Shown piece by piece: positions 1 through 11,292 of a DNA stretch of 64,000 bases. Both the position numbers and the translations under genes were made by a program. Within the stretch, counting starts at the first letter, position 1, and every line of letters starts with the position of its first letter. The notes below the pieces were generated by a model that saw only the letters and a program-made list of their open reading frames with translations, made no database searches and was not told the DNA's origin. Source of the DNA: Eunapius fragilis (taxonomy: Eukaryota > Porifera > Demospongiae > Spongillida > Spongillidae); the NCBI GenBank assembly GCA_963681505.1, contig OY811988.1, positions 3,847,355-3,911,354 on the forward strand, given 5' to 3'.

Positions 1-63
1 AACAGAATCTAGATTAATTTTATTTCTGGAACAACAATGCTATTTAAAATCTAACAAGTAAAT

Positions 64-180
64 AAAAACATTCTCTAACTAGAGAGTTTTTGGGATATAG
101 GATTGACCAATGGTGGTGTAAAAAGCACAGAAACAAGAGTGACAGAAATTTTACTGGAAAATTGAAATAGGCCTATATTT
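64..180 (+). repeat. Half copy of the AAACATTCTCT foldback element
   Basis: This stretch starts with AAAAACATTCTCT and then follows, with substitutions and small indels, the left arm of the complete palindromic element at 52151-52433, including the shared words GGTGGTGTAAAAAGCA and AATAGRCCTATATT. No right arm follows, so it is a solo arm or a truncated copy. Confidence 0.7.
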
Positions 181-1046
181 AACCCATTACTCAGTCATGC
201 GCTGTTATATTGTAAGTGTGCTAAATATAGAAAGTACGAATGTCACGACTTTTGACATTCGTACCTCGCGCGCGTATGCTTTGCCCTTTTCCGTTAACTT
301 TTACGAAAGAGACACACCACCAGCGAGAACAACTCGAGAACTCCCTGCTTCCGCGATTTTTAGTACAAAGTTTACTGAGCTCATGTATAAAAAGGGCTTC
401 AAAAATTGTCCCTTACGCAAGACATTTGTCCTTTCTACGGATCATCAGGTGAATAGGGGTTAAAGTTGCATGCACTGATCTTATCTAAGGTCTCATAGAA
501 GAGTCAGATATTAGATTGTGATAAATTGACATAGCAGGAAATATATCACAAATTAAAATTAACATGCCGTAACCCACTACATGCATTCTGTAGTGTAATT
601 ACATTAATACGTTTGTCTCTTGTACATATACATGTATCGAGGGTTCAAGGTTATTAAAGTTATCCAAACTCCAAAGTGAAAGTGGGGAGTTAGTCATATG
701 TATTACATCCCTTCTTATGAGTATAATACCTTACATCCAATCCAATAGGCTGTGCTTTTTGACTCTCCATGCATTTAAGGTTCCTTTGAAAGGTCCCCTG
801 TGTTGATATTTATTGAGTGCAGGCAGCATTTAGAAAGTATTGATTTCTTATTTAGTTCCAACTTAAAGTGTGAAAATTACATCATTTGAATGAAGAAGCA
901 TCTGGAGTACATACTCAACCAATTTATATTTATAATGATTTTAGGGTCATTATTTAACAATTTTTAACCTTAAAAGTTTTAAAAATAACTGACATTTCAC
1001 ATTCTGTTGTCTAGATGCGAGCAATAATTATACAAAGCAAGTAATC
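181..1046. other. Non-coding stretch with one hairpin
   Basis: No convincing exon was seen. The 88-codon open frame at 197-463 has no splice context or recognisable motif. The only structure is a hairpin at 233-264, where GTACGAATGTC is repeated in inverted form around an 8-10 bp loop. Confidence 0.5.
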
Positions 1047-1275
1047 AAAACATTCTCTAATGGAAATTTGGAAGCAAAAGTTGTGTAAAACGGAAGGAAA
1101 TAAGGTTGCGGGGAAGGGAAAATGAGACAAATCTACATGTATATTTAGCTTTTTTTGTTGCATATACACATTCCTAATATAGGTTTTATCTTGTTCACAA
1201 CCTTGTTCACTTCATTTGTACACCACCTTTGCCTTCAAATCCTATATCCCTTGAGCATTCATTAGAGAATGTTTC
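1047..1275. repeat. Foldback MITE, AAACATTCTCT family
   Basis: The left end AAAACATTCTCTAATG (1047-1062) is mirrored by ATTAGAGAATGTTT at 1261-1274. The intervening 200 bp are imperfectly self-complementary, for example the GTGTAAAACGGA / TTGTACACCACC and TCCTATATCCC segments. No coding capacity is visible, so this is a non-autonomous palindromic element, older than the 52151-52433 copy. Confidence 0.7.
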
Positions 1276-2212
1276 TATGCATGTAAGTACGTGTGGGACG
1301 TCTTCTTGCAATGCACCTTAAGTCCAACTAAAATCCCACCCACCTCAAGAAATCATTATTTTCTAACTGCAATACAAAGGCACATGGGGGAACCTGCATC
1401 CAAAATACACTGCCTTACTTGCAATATTTACCCACCAACCTTACCTGCACCTTTTTACTTTGGTGCTCTGTTGCACATTCCCCCCCTTCCCCCCCCCCCC
1501 CCCCCCCCCCCCTCACCCACTTTATGTATGGAGCATTGTACCAGTGCCAGGTACACAGATTATAGATTATATGTCTATATAAATGCCACTCTTGCAGCTC
1601 TTCAGATATGCTGGTTAGCAGGTACATGCAGAAGCCTCGTATTTGCATGGTCTCTACAGTGCAAGACTTAATTCACGACATTTGTATGGCCAAACGGCCA
1701 CCCAATTATGATATTGGGTGGCCCTTTTCTGGATTTGGTCAGCCATTTTTGTATAGTAACCGTACGTGTCATCAGTACACCGCAGCCCCCAATGTGCAAT
1801 GAAAAGTTCATTATCCATATCGTTGGAGGGAATGCACTCACGTCGCAGTAAGATAGCGCAATTAACAATTGGTCAAATGGCCAATCACAGATGATGTTGT
1901 ATGGCCATTTTAGCAAAATGATCTGAAAATGGCCGTGGGCCGGCCGTTAATTCCCGCGCTGTCTCAAGGTGCTGTGGATTATCGTAACACTATTCCACTG
2001 TCGCAGTGTTTTAACCATAAAGCCTGATTATAATACCCTTCCTACAAAGTACATGTAGAATGCCCTCAGGTGTATTCTTAGCAACTTCCCAGCTTTGCTT
2101 GTATAACATATTTTCCAGTTATGTACATTTTACTGTTTATCTCTCTGCATGTGCATTCATGTTCTATTATATAATGTGAATCAATGTATGCATTATTTGG
2201 TGTCCATAACAG
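1276..2212. other. Intergenic or intronic stretch with poly-C tract and hairpin
   Basis: It contains a 24-bp poly-C tract (1489-1512) and a perfect 11-bp inverted repeat, GGCCACCCAAT, at 1696-1706/1713-1723. If the exon at 2213 belongs to a plus-strand gene, the end of this stretch is its last intron. No other coding signal was found. Confidence 0.5.
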
Positions 2213-2422
2213 ATCTATTTCACTCAAGTGGAGCTGTTTGCTGTTGGATTTGTCATGTTTAGTCTGTCATGTTCTCTACTTGTGATCTTGTTCATGTCCT
2301 TCAAACTTCGACGTCTGTATGGAATATTTTTAATTGGTCTTTATGTTTCTTTTTTTGTGGTCTCCATCCTGGCTGAAAAAAACATATTCACAATTTCAAT
2401 ATACGGTGTTATATCTCAGTGA
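2213..2422 (+). CDS. Last exon of a putative Na+/Ca2+ (CaCA-type) exchanger
   Basis: An acceptor (CATAACAG, 2205-2212) opens a 69-residue terminal exon ending in TGA at 2420-2422. It encodes two hydrophobic helices separated by a short basic stretch: an AVGFVMFSLSCSLLVILFM segment, the FKLRRLYG turn, then IFLIGLYVSFFVVSIL followed by AEKNIF. A membrane helix, a basic loop with an R-x-Y/F-G turn and a last helix ending in Glu is how the C-termini of CaCA-family exchangers (NCKX/NCLX branch) usually read. Such exchangers trade Na+ for Ca2+ across the plasma or inner mitochondrial membrane. The signature alpha-repeats must lie upstream of the window or in exons not recognised here, so the family call rests on the C-terminal pattern alone. 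It could be another polytopic membrane protein. Confidence 0.45.
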   Translation: MYFTQVELFAVGFVMFSLSCSLLVILFMSFKLRRLYGIFLIGLYVSFFVVSILAEKNIFTISIYGVISQ

Positions 2423-2754
2423 GAGTACCAGTATTTTTGAATATATATATGTATTTTTATGTCTTCGCTGTTTTGAATTATACATGTTTTATGCCTTTGT
2501 TCAATTTTTCATTCTTTAAAGTTCTTCAGTTGATCAAGGTGGGTTAAATTAACATGTACATATGCACAGTATCTTAAAGTGTAGATGATACCAGTCAGTC
2601 ATTGGTAATCAATTTTTAACTCATCCAAGTGATACTGTGTTCAGTAACTGGATAGAATTCCAAAAATCATCCTTTTTAGAGAGTAAGTGTGGAACGTTGT
2701 CCAAATCACAAGTGCACTATTCAAAAAGTGGACCCTAGAGAGCAATAAGAATAA

Positions 2755-2902
2755 GGGGCTGTTCATAAATTACGTTACGCTGAAGGGGGGGGTATCAGCC
2801 AGTGTGACGATGTATACATTAAGCAGACATCAGTGCGGGACATAGTATGACGAGAGGGCCATAATGGTCAAAAATAATGTGACGTATTTTATGAAAGGCC
2901 CC
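2755..2902. repeat. MITE with GGGGCTGTYC termini (copy 1)
   Basis: The start GGGGCTGTTCATAAATTACG is mirrored at the end (ATTTTATGAAAGGCCCC), and the whole element is roughly palindromic over 148 bp with no coding capacity. It shares termini with the clearer copy at 10434-10618. Three-base flanks are TAA and TAG, compatible with a degenerate 3-bp target duplication. Confidence 0.7.
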
Positions 2903-4399
2903 TAGGGAAATAATGAATCAACATAGTTGACTTTGTAAGTGCATCAGTTCAAGAATTGGTTAAGGAACTACAGCCTGCTCTTATTCTACTTGGCTACGTA
3001 ACGTACATGTAGATCTATATTTACAATCTGTGCTACTAGCTGTTTTAACCGATTAATGCAGGAATCTTTTTTTGCTTAACTAAAGTTGATACAATGAAGC
3101 AGCAGGAATGGCATTTCAACAGTAAGCACATATTTGATGCAGATATACATTAATGTCAGCTGCTTTTTTAAAACTCTGCTCCAAGTGTTCCATTGCAATC
3201 CATATTGAATTTAGGCTAGGAAAAGATAGCAAATCCCAGGCACTTTCTGGTTTGGTTATGACTACATGTATTTTCCTTTTCTATCCTTTGTGCTTGGCAT
3301 TCTGAACCATACATCTAAAGGTGTGGAAGTTTTTTTAAAAATGTATTTTTACTTGATCAGATATTGACTGAGCGAGGGTTGCATATCTACACGTAGCTAG
3401 GTTCAAGTTTTAAATATATAACTTCGCGGCTCAAGTAGCCTTCTCATGGTTATCTCAGTTACCTGACTACGCGTTCCATAAGGAAAACCGTCAGTTCTCA
3501 TGTAGCTGCAATGATTTGGACACCTTGGAATACACATGTGTATGCAGGTAAGATCTTCAACTCATCAGAGTCACTACCAAATGTTAGGTCATGAAAACAA
3601 TGCAGCCAAACTACATGATCAGCTTAGCTTGCTATAAATAATCTGGAGGTCAGGGGGTCTAAAGATCTGATTTTTTGTTACCACCACACCTTCCTTGCGT
3701 ATGATCTCTATTTTACAAATCCTTCTGAATGCCTGCCGTCTCACTTTATGTAAATGTTTTCTAGAAATCTCCTATAGCTGGCTTGCCACACTGCTCTCAT
3801 AAAGATACATGTGCAAGTAGTATTCAACTATCCACTCATGCCCCTGATAATTCTGTAGGGAAGAACGAAGCTTCTTATTTTGAAGTAGGAAACTGTAAAT
3901 AATTACAGTTTAATCAATAGCCTGTCTGCCTTGAAGCCCAACCCCCTTATTTGGGTGATGCATGCAATGGTTACATATAGCTGAAGGGCTGTCACAAATC
4001 CCCGAAGCCTTCAAGGTTCTGCACATATATGTTTAGTAGACTGTTGTCTATGACTGAGGTGTTAGATATGTACGCTATATGTTGCGTGAAAGTTATAGTA
4101 TATTTCACAACTCCATATTTTGATAACTTGTTTTTCTAAATGTGTAGTGTAAATATTAATTAATACGCAACACAATAAAAATTAATGTAAGCCAATTGCA
4201 GGGAACTAGGTTGAGTCTGGATCCAACGTGCAGTCTTACAGATGTTGGGGAACTAAAGCCACATAAATGATATCCCACAGGGTACATGTTTAGCTTCTTA
4301 GCAGCGCTGTTCCAAATTCCAGACCATCACCCAATCACACCTAGCATCACATCAAAACACAAACAAAAGCAGTTAGGCAGGTGGGAGCTCCCTGGTCTG
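2903..4399. other. 1.5 kb without a recognised gene
   Basis: Both strands were read for splice-bounded coding blocks. Only short unbounded frames were seen, and no strong repeat. Confidence 0.4.
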
Positions 4400-5110
4400 G
4401 ATGGCTATGAAGATGAAGCATGAGGTGTGGGGATACGAACGAGTGTTGCCATAGTACCAGAGGACAGTTTTCTCATTTGAAGAGGCAGTCGCTGGTCAGA
4501 TGCCAACTGAGTCCCCAGACCTAATGGTTCTGCTACAAATAAGTCTGTAACAAAGAGCAATAGAGTCCCCAGTCTGCCCCAAGGAAGACAGAAGCAGTTT
4601 GGTGAGCATGGCTGGTGGTCCCTACAGAAGATGGCTCCACCCAATGCCAGGGGTCCTGGCAGTCCACAGCAAACTGCCTGGACTTCTATGAGAAGTACTT
4701 CCCACCCAACCACCACCTGTCTAAGCATGACTATCACATGAGGTTAAGGAACCAATTTTGTTAGGCAGTTTCCCAGACCACTTCTCACATAGCGGTGATG
4801 TAATCCATCCGCAGCTACGAGTGTGGTCTGGGTACGAGACTACACTATCAGGGCATACAGTCAAGTACCCAGACCTAGCTGGATGAGGTGTTAACTTGGT
4901 TCTCAATAGAGAGCGGCCCACGCTTCTTGTATGCGGACATTATTATTGGTTCACGTGTATGAGATATTAAAGCAGGTGTGCTGTACCCGAGGGTATCTTT
5001 GGCTACACTGATATAACTGTGCTGTGTAAGTGTCCACTCTATCGGAAGGGCTTCCAGCGTTCGTGGCGCAACCTTTACACACAAGCACACAAACATGCAA
5101 ACATAGGTCC
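4400..5110. other. Coding-like but unresolved stretch
   Basis: Base composition is less AT-rich than the surroundings and short open blocks occur in several frames, including a plus-strand run reading NCLDFYEKYFPPNHHLSKHDYH near 4670-4740 and a 110-codon minus-strand frame at 4405-4737. The frames do not join by convincing splice sites and no family is recognised. A decayed gene or transposon fragment is the likeliest explanation. Confidence 0.25.
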
Positions 5111-5261
5111 AAATGTATAAAAGACATGGAGTACATGGAATTTAGATTTCTGAGGGGTGGTGACCAGCTTATAGCTGATGCCTCTGTACCTTAGCAACAA
5201 GTGGAAAATTGGTTTCATTGAACAGGTTCATTTTTGGCATGCCAGCCCTGCTGTAGGGTCA

Positions 5262-5262
5262 T

Positions 5263-5336
<74 letters not shown>

Positions 5337-5791
5337 GTGCACATGGCAAACACCAGACAATTTAGTAACCAGATGTTTAAAAAATTGGCTCTAGACCTAT
5401 TCATCATCTCTCGACTTAACCCCTAACAGTGGGGCTACCCAGATCCAAACAGATATTTTCAAGCACATGCACACACCCACATACTCACATACCTACTCTC
5501 ACGCACTACAAATAATACATACGCACACACAACACACTTACATGGTGCGTGTATGTGTCTGCATGATACAAATGCACAAGACGATTTAGAAAAAGCATAA
5601 GCTCCAATAGAAATACAAATTTTAATACAAAAGAGAAACGTGATGAATAGGATGACTGAGGCAGTTTTATATTTGTATGTGGGTGGACAATTAGGAAATA
5701 AAATTACAACAGCAAAACCCGGACGTTGATGTGTGAATGACTGACTGCCCATGGCATTTATGTGTGTCTGTGTGTGTGCCTGTGTCTGTGT

Positions 5792-5839
<48 letters not shown>

Positions 5840-5999
5840 CTGTGTCTATGTGTGTCTGTGTGTGTGTGTGTGTGTGTGTATGAAGTGCACATGGTAACAC
5901 CAGACATTTGTAACCACATGTGTTCAAGACCTGTTCATTATTGCTCAATTTAACTCCCTAACAGTGAGGCTACCCAGGCCACAAAGATCCAAACATGTA
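5262..5999. repeat. Duplicated (GT)n plus flank module
   Basis: Two (GT)n-type tracts (5262-5333, and an interrupted GT/CTGT tract at 5760-5879) are each followed by the same unique flank (5334-5455 and 5880-5997). Shared words include GAAGTGCACATGG, ACACCAGACA and GAGGCTACCCAG. The unit was therefore duplicated together with its microsatellite. Open frames here on either strand are products of the dinucleotide repeat. Confidence 0.8.
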
Positions 6000-6482
6000 C
6001 CTCTTTTAGTGTTTGTTTACGTAGATGTATAAAACTTGGTTTAATGTTTTGGTGAATGGAACAATAGCAATGTGCTAATTCCCACCAAAAGCCTGGGAAA
6101 ACCTCACTTCCATTCATTCCTGAGCCTAACAGTCTGAGAAATGCCTCACCTCCATTTAACTAATTCCCTCACTTTCAGTCAAACCCAGTCTAAGACACTG
6201 TCCCAAAAATATTTACACCTGATATGCACATGTATATAGAAAGGATGGTAGGGGTGGGCTGCAATAAATGAGCAACTATGACTGGACAGCTGAATGTCAA
6301 CCTAAAGCTTAAGCTGGGATGTCAGAGCTCATGCGATATGCTGGGGATAATGACTATACATTTTGAGCAATTAATCTAGCTGAGAGGCGCAAAGATCATA
6401 CCCTACCCCTCCCATTCGTGGTAAGAATATCAAATGAATAATGTATGGAGTACTATTGCTAAGTTTTAGTAAGGGGTGGGGT

Positions 6483-6500
6483 GGGGGGGGGGGGGGGGGG
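6483..6500 (+). repeat. Poly-G tract
   Basis: An uninterrupted run of 18 G preceded by GGGGTGGGGT. It is one of more than ten such tracts in the window. Confidence 0.95.
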
Positions 6501-6574
6501 CAAATAAAACAAACTGTATGGACCCCATTATACAGTAGAGATATTGAAAAGACCATTACAAATCTGCTTTCAAA

Positions 6575-6830
6575 TAAAATAAAATATTTGTTCGATTCAA
6601 TACCACTGGACTGCCTGGGTTGGGCTGTTTGCTACATCATTCAGGTGAGGTTTGGCAGCGATTGTATATGGGTCACAATAAGGTATTTGTTCGATGGGTC
6701 ACAATAAGGTATTTGTTCGATTCAATATCACTGGACTACCTGGGTTGGGCTGTTTGTGATTTGAACCACTGACCTTGCACTGTGATTACACCGGTGTAAC
6801 CCACTATGCCAATCTGACCATCCCCTACCC
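6575..6830 (-). repeat. tRNA-derived SINE with a partial tandem copy
   Basis: Read on the minus strand, 6725-6815 contains a tRNA-like A box (TGGCATAGTGG) and, about 35 bp later, a B box (GGTTCAAATC), in correct order and spacing for an RNA polymerase III promoter. There is no matching acceptor stem, so it is not a functional tRNA. Its 3' part is repeated at 6585-6630, and the word AATAAGGTATTTGTTCGAT is repeated at 6676 and 6702. This is typical of a SINE plus a truncated neighbour. Confidence 0.55.
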
Positions 6831-7057
6831 CCTCCCATTTAGGGAAAGAGCCATGCTTTGTGGGACATCACATGCCATAAAAAAGGGCTGCAAAATTGGA
6901 AGTAATCAAAAGGACAATTGATGTCACACACACATAATTAAAATAGGAGGGACAATATAATAATACAATAGAAACTGACAACTAATAATGTTGCTGGCGA
7001 TGTGCAAGTTTAGGGCACAAATGATTTGTGATGAGGTAACTGATGCAGTGTACTTAC

Positions 7058-7721
7058 CAGGCCATCCTTACACAGTGGCTTCACAGGGATAGTGACGTTT
7101 CTATACTTGCAGTGCTTTTCTTCTGATTAGAAGAGAAGAAATTATTACTATTCACACGTAGTCATGTGTGCGCATGCACACATTGTGATGTGATGTGTGT
7201 GATGCAATGATTACATCACACGCACATCACAGTCACCACATACACCACACATTACACATACGCCACACACCCCTTCGCCATGACTCTCTTCCAGTACTGC
7301 CTGAAGTAATGACCTCCCCCTTCCTTCCCCCTCCACCCCCACCCCTTTCACACATACCCTTCACTTTCCCTTCCATCTGGGTGAGGTCAGCCATGACCTG
7401 GTCAAACTGGATGTGAGAGGCCGCCAGCAGATTGGCAGCATCAGGTAGGGGACACACTTCTGTGGACATGCCTGCAAACTACATCAGAGAAAGAGACAGC
7501 GGTAAATAATATACCTTCACCATTAGCCCATTCCCCCCACCTCCCTCTTCTTTCCCTTCCCTCCCCCCTTCTCCCCTCTTCACTCTCTCTCTCACCTTAT
7601 TTGCATGTCCAATATATAGTGGAGCCTCACGGGTCCCTCTGACAAAAGTATTGTGGCATTTGCCCCCACGACCCTCTGTGCTTCCTACCCCACTGACACC
7701 AGTCCAATACACGCAACACAC
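7058..7721 (-). CDS. Three exons of an unrecognised minus-strand gene (partial)
   Basis: Three blocks on the minus strand join with correct phases. One ends at 7596 before GTGAGAG (phase 0); its 5' border is uncertain, with an acceptor ending TTTTGTCAG giving a short exon that reads GTREAPLYIGHANK. The second is 7478-7358, opened by CTGATGTAG and closed by GTATGTG, 40 residues including PLPDAANLLAASHIQFDQVM and ending in phase 1. The third is 7122-7058, after a good polypyrimidine tract and ATCAG, closed by GTAAGTAC, reading VTIPVKPLCKDGL. The middle exon is helical and faintly recalls the C-terminal helices of formin FH2 domains, but the last exon does not fit that family well, so no function is assigned. 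Neither gene end was found. Confidence 0.45.
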
Positions 7722-8117
7722 AGTCCAGTTACATGCATGAAAAACACATCAGTGACATGGAGGGCCTTTGGACATGACCATGTAGAGGAGACCATGGGAT
7801 ATGAGTATAAAGTGGAGGGCATGAGTCTGAAAAGATTTGATGCTGATAAAATTATGACCACTAAAGAAATACAAGGTAATGATATATGTGGTTTATTTGC
7901 ACATGTAGGACCAAACATAAAGAGAATGAATCTGAATATAAACATAACAAAATAGTTAGAGAAAGAGGTTGTATAGTAGGCAGTGAAAGCACTGTAACCA
8001 AAGGACATAGAAAAAAAAGTGCAAATGGATTAGGGTTAACAATTTACAGGGTTTACAGCAAAGGGAAAAGAATAGTGTCTTATGGTCGTGTATAGGCGTG
8101 ACATGGAGACTTGTGTA

Positions 8118-8192
<75 letters not shown>
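8118..8192 (+). repeat. (GT)n microsatellite
   Basis: A long near-perfect GT dinucleotide tract. Open frames over it, reading polyHis-Thr or Cys-Val, are artefacts. Confidence 0.95.
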
Positions 8193-8193
<1 letters not shown>

Positions 8194-8743
8194 GGTTAAT
8201 GGGTGTGTGTGCCAGCCATGTAGATGAAATGAAAAACCGTTGGCGTTTAAATTAAAATACATGTGCCTGCAGAACGCAAACCCCAACAATAAGGAAACGT
8301 TACATGTGTTCCAGCCTTGCTGTGCTGCATGTGGCTTTAACTCGACCACGCCTATCCCCTAGCCTAGCTGATACAACGAGCATTATATCTCATCGATTCA
8401 AATGGCTCTGATGTACTGTTATACTAGGTTGTGAGTCTAAAAATGGCCACGCACTGAGTGGCACCCAAAGAGTTTGATCGAATCGACAGAGACACGATTT
8501 CTACATTATGTTGTGCGCGCGTATCGGTACTGGTAGTACACACCGTGTTGTGTATGGTGATGGTAGCTGAATCCACGCATTTCGATCGCTTAACAAATCT
8601 TGTTCGTTATAGAAGAGAACCACTGACGTTTGTGGAAACATTAAAATAATAGTGGCATGGGCACGGGAGTCGGAGTAGCGTGATAGGTGAATGGCGCGAA
8701 ATGAACGAGTAATGTGCAATTACTTTACACAGCAGTATCTCTG

Positions 8744-8780
8744 TTACTAGATCCGTTACAGTCTGTAACGGATCTAGTAA
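8744..8780. repeat. Perfect 17-bp palindrome with 3-bp spacer
   Basis: TTACTAGATCCGTTACA at 8744-8760 is exactly inverted at 8764-8780 around GTC. It lies at the left border of the dispersed repeat that follows and may be its terminus or an independent small inverted duplication. Confidence 0.85.
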
Positions 8781-8782
8781 AA

Positions 8783-9080
8783 ATTAACGAACGATATAAA
8801 TCAATAGGTACAGGATCCCTCTACGCATTTACCAAAAATCGAAGTGAATTTAATTTTCCTGCAGAAAGATATGGCGGGTTTGAACCCCAAGGGGTATCTG
8901 ACATATAAACGCGGCAAAAAAAGCTAATGTAAGACTCCAAAATGTACCTTACCATAGAGAAATGGTGTAGTATGAAGTGCTGAAAATAGGAAGTAAATAG
9001 CGCGCACCGTTCGGAAGTTATAGCGATTCAAACATGAATCATTTATTTATATATATATAAATTACAGCGATGGGTCATTT
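8783..9080 (+). repeat. Dispersed repeat, copy 1 (partner 59711-59985)
   Basis: It shares long words in the same order with 59711-59985, including AAATCAATAGGTACAGGATC, TTTGAACCCCAAGGGGTATC and GAAGTTATAGCGATTCAAAC, with divergence between them. No coding capacity is seen. Confidence 0.8.
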
Positions 9081-9339
9081 TCGCTTGAACTGTCCCATAT
9101 ATTGTGTACGACATAAATAATCACTATTAATAATATTATCTTTTTTAGTGGTCTATAGCAAGTATTAAATTTAATTGACAGTACGACTTGAAATATATAC
9201 CTTTTAATGATTGTTGTTACAACACTGGAGAATGCATGAACTATTATGACAAACAACAAATAATAGCTAATAGCAGGTGGCTCAATTTGTCCCCTCTGTC
9301 CTGGGAGAGTACTTGATCCCCTTGACCATCATGCACTCA

Positions 9340-9690
9340 CCTGCAAGCGTGGTGGTGATGTAGTAACCTGCCACAACACCGTTGCTGAAACCTGTTGCAG
9401 GGCCCACCACAATGTGATGGTGGAGGCAGGAAGTGACCTCACCACATCCTTGTACCTAACTGGGTTTTGAAGCCAGCAGCCTTCAATGTACAAGGAGCTG
9501 GGGACAAGTGTGCGTCCCCATGGTGGTTTAAGCATATGGTACTTGGGGGAACAGAAGCGGCAATTGTGTCATTTTCTCTTCTGGCTTCTCACCTTGCAGG
9601 ACCACTTCTATTGGGCCAAGGGTGTGATCCTAGCTAACCTATATGGCAGGCTGAACCTCTACCTGCTGCTTGGGTCTATTAACAGCTCAC
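9340..9690 (+). pseudogene. Decayed retroelement protein, C-terminal part
   Basis: Shifting plus-strand frames read GGDVVTCHNTVAET, then VEAGSDL, then VCVPMVV-stop-AYGTWG, then YGRLNLYL. The order GGD-x-V-x-x-HN, E-x-G-S-D-L, CxPLxVxxYGxWG, LYGRLN matches the C-terminal part of repeat-encoded, reverse-transcriptase-associated proteins common in invertebrates. The minus-strand remnant at 22804-23067 has the last two of these motifs in intact form. Stops and frameshifts make it non-functional. Confidence 0.5.
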
Positions 9691-9867
9691 AAAATACTCT
9701 TAACAGCTCACAAAAAGGCATATTCATTGTAACCTCGATGGTTTGTGCAGTATGGTCACCTAATAGCGCGCCTGGACTACATGTAAATGAAATCTTTTAG
9801 CTACTGTAGATGAAAAAAAAGAGGTATCATGCCAGCTAGCCGTGCATGCAGATAAGAATTCGTCTTC

Positions 9868-10210
9868 ATTAGCAGGAGCACTCTGTCGCACGTACGAGTA
9901 GATTTGTAGCGGTTATCGCCCCTTAAAAGCCCTTGTTTACGTTTCTCCGCTTGTTTGTGGTTGCCCACAAATCTGTTTGAAACCTATTATAGCTCTTTTT
10001 TTTTAAATGGATATCTTTAGGCTAACTCAATGAAAGGTGGTGCATGGTTCCTAGATGGGAAAAAAAAAGAAGGTAAGATTAGCAGGAGCAAACTATCGCA
10101 CGTACGAGGAGAGGGTGCATGCATCACTATTTATGCATACATGAAAATTGTGCAGAGCTTAAAAATAATTTGCACTGGTTTGTGGTTGCCCACAAACCAG
10201 GAAATCGGCC
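9868..10210 (+). repeat. Direct repeat pair with a small hairpin
   Basis: The word ATTAGCAGGAGCA followed by CGCACGTACGAG occurs at about 9868 and 10078. The hairpin GTTTGTGG-TTGC-CCACAAAC (second copy exact, first with one mismatch) occurs at about 9952 and 10177. Two copies of a roughly 210-bp unit are therefore arranged head to tail with divergence. Confidence 0.7.
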
Positions 10211-10389
10211 GGTAGTATCGGTTTGGCCAATAACACCTATCACGCTATCACCGCGCCTGAACGTGGTATAAATGCACAGGCATGCATGCATCATATACGT
10301 GCTTGATGTATTGACAACAGCCTGAATATGGGAAGAGCATTGTATGTCAGCTTGCTGTCACTAACGAGGTAAGTATACCATGCACTATC

Positions 10390-11070
10390 TATTTATAAAT
10401 GCGCGAATAGTCTGTCTGTCTGTCTGTCCCTATGGGGCTGTCCATAAAGTACGTCACGCTTTTTTTGACCATTCTGGACCCCCCCCCCCCCCTCCCCCCT
10501 CGTCACGCATTATCCCATACTGATGGTATACTTAATGTATGCATCGTCACGCTGACTGAGACCCCCCCCCCCCCCCCCCCCCTCCCCCTTGCGCGTGACG
10601 TACATTATGGACGGCCCCTATGTGTTCGTTTTTTGCGAGTTTGGCTGGGCCGTTTTCTAAGTTAGTGGGCTCTTTCGATTCCTTTCTACGATGCGCAGAC
10701 AGTGGCGGGCCTACTTTTTGAATTTCACACCTTTTTCTCTCTGTAAATTGCGCGCATTCAAGTATTTAATGTGTTAACATTTAATTATCCGTGTTGCGTT
10801 GTAACTATGGTCTGCAAGTGGCCTGTAAAAGATATGAGTCAAAATCACGTCCCAGTTCTAACGCTAAAAGATTTGCACCATCTGATTATAAATGCACGGT
10901 TAGTCTGCATGTCTATCCGTCGGTGTTCATTTTTTGAGCGTCTGTGTTTTTGAGAAGAAAAAAAAGTGGGCTCTTTCGAACTTCGATTCTTTTTCTATGC
11001 GCAAACAGTGACAGGCTTACTTATTTCAAGTTCGCACATATTTCTCTCTGCACGTTGCGCGCATTCAAGT
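10390..11070 (+). repeat. Tandem copies of a dispersed repeat related to 44480-44640
   Basis: CTGTCTGT-rich DNA followed by GTGTTCGTTTTTT, TTTGGCTGGGCC, GTGGGCTCTTTCGA and CTACGATGCGCAGACAGTG occurs at 10390-10790. It recurs in diverged form at 10880-11070, and again inside the arms of the large inverted repeat at 44480-44640 and 50820-50960. The first copy is interrupted by the MITE at 10434-10618. Confidence 0.75.
10434..10618. mobile_element. MITE with GGGGCTGTCC termini and TAT target duplication
   Basis: Termini GGGGCTGTCCATAAAGTACG and its mirror (CGTACATTATGGACGGCCCC) bound a 185-bp palindromic element containing two poly-C tracts (C21 at 10562-10582). It is flanked by TAT at 10431-10433 and 10619-10621. 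Related sequences at about 10905 and 44530 lack the element, so the site is also seen empty. A 3-bp duplication suggests a PIF/Harbinger-like mover, but no transposase is present. Confidence 0.8.
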
Positions 11071-11292
11071 ATTATTACAACTGACTATGTACATGTAAAC
11101 CAAAATGTCATTGTAATAGTAAGGGTGATACACTGACAAGAAAAAAGCATGCAGAGCTGCAACGGACCTCTAGTATATGAAATGCATGTACGTGCAAGTA
11201 CCACCCCGGACCGCGGAGTCGCAAGGGCAGCTCCCCCCCACCACCACCACCACCACCAACCACCGGCGCTTTTTTGACCATATTAATTATTT

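Noticed and set aside
5178..5953. Open frames over GT tracts on both strands
   Set aside because: They translate only the dinucleotide repeat (Cys-Val, His-Thr) and have no unique coding sequence.
6725..6815. Functional tRNA gene on the minus strand
   Set aside because: A and B boxes are present but the acceptor ends do not pair and the 3' part is repeated nearby, so a tRNA-derived SINE is the better call.
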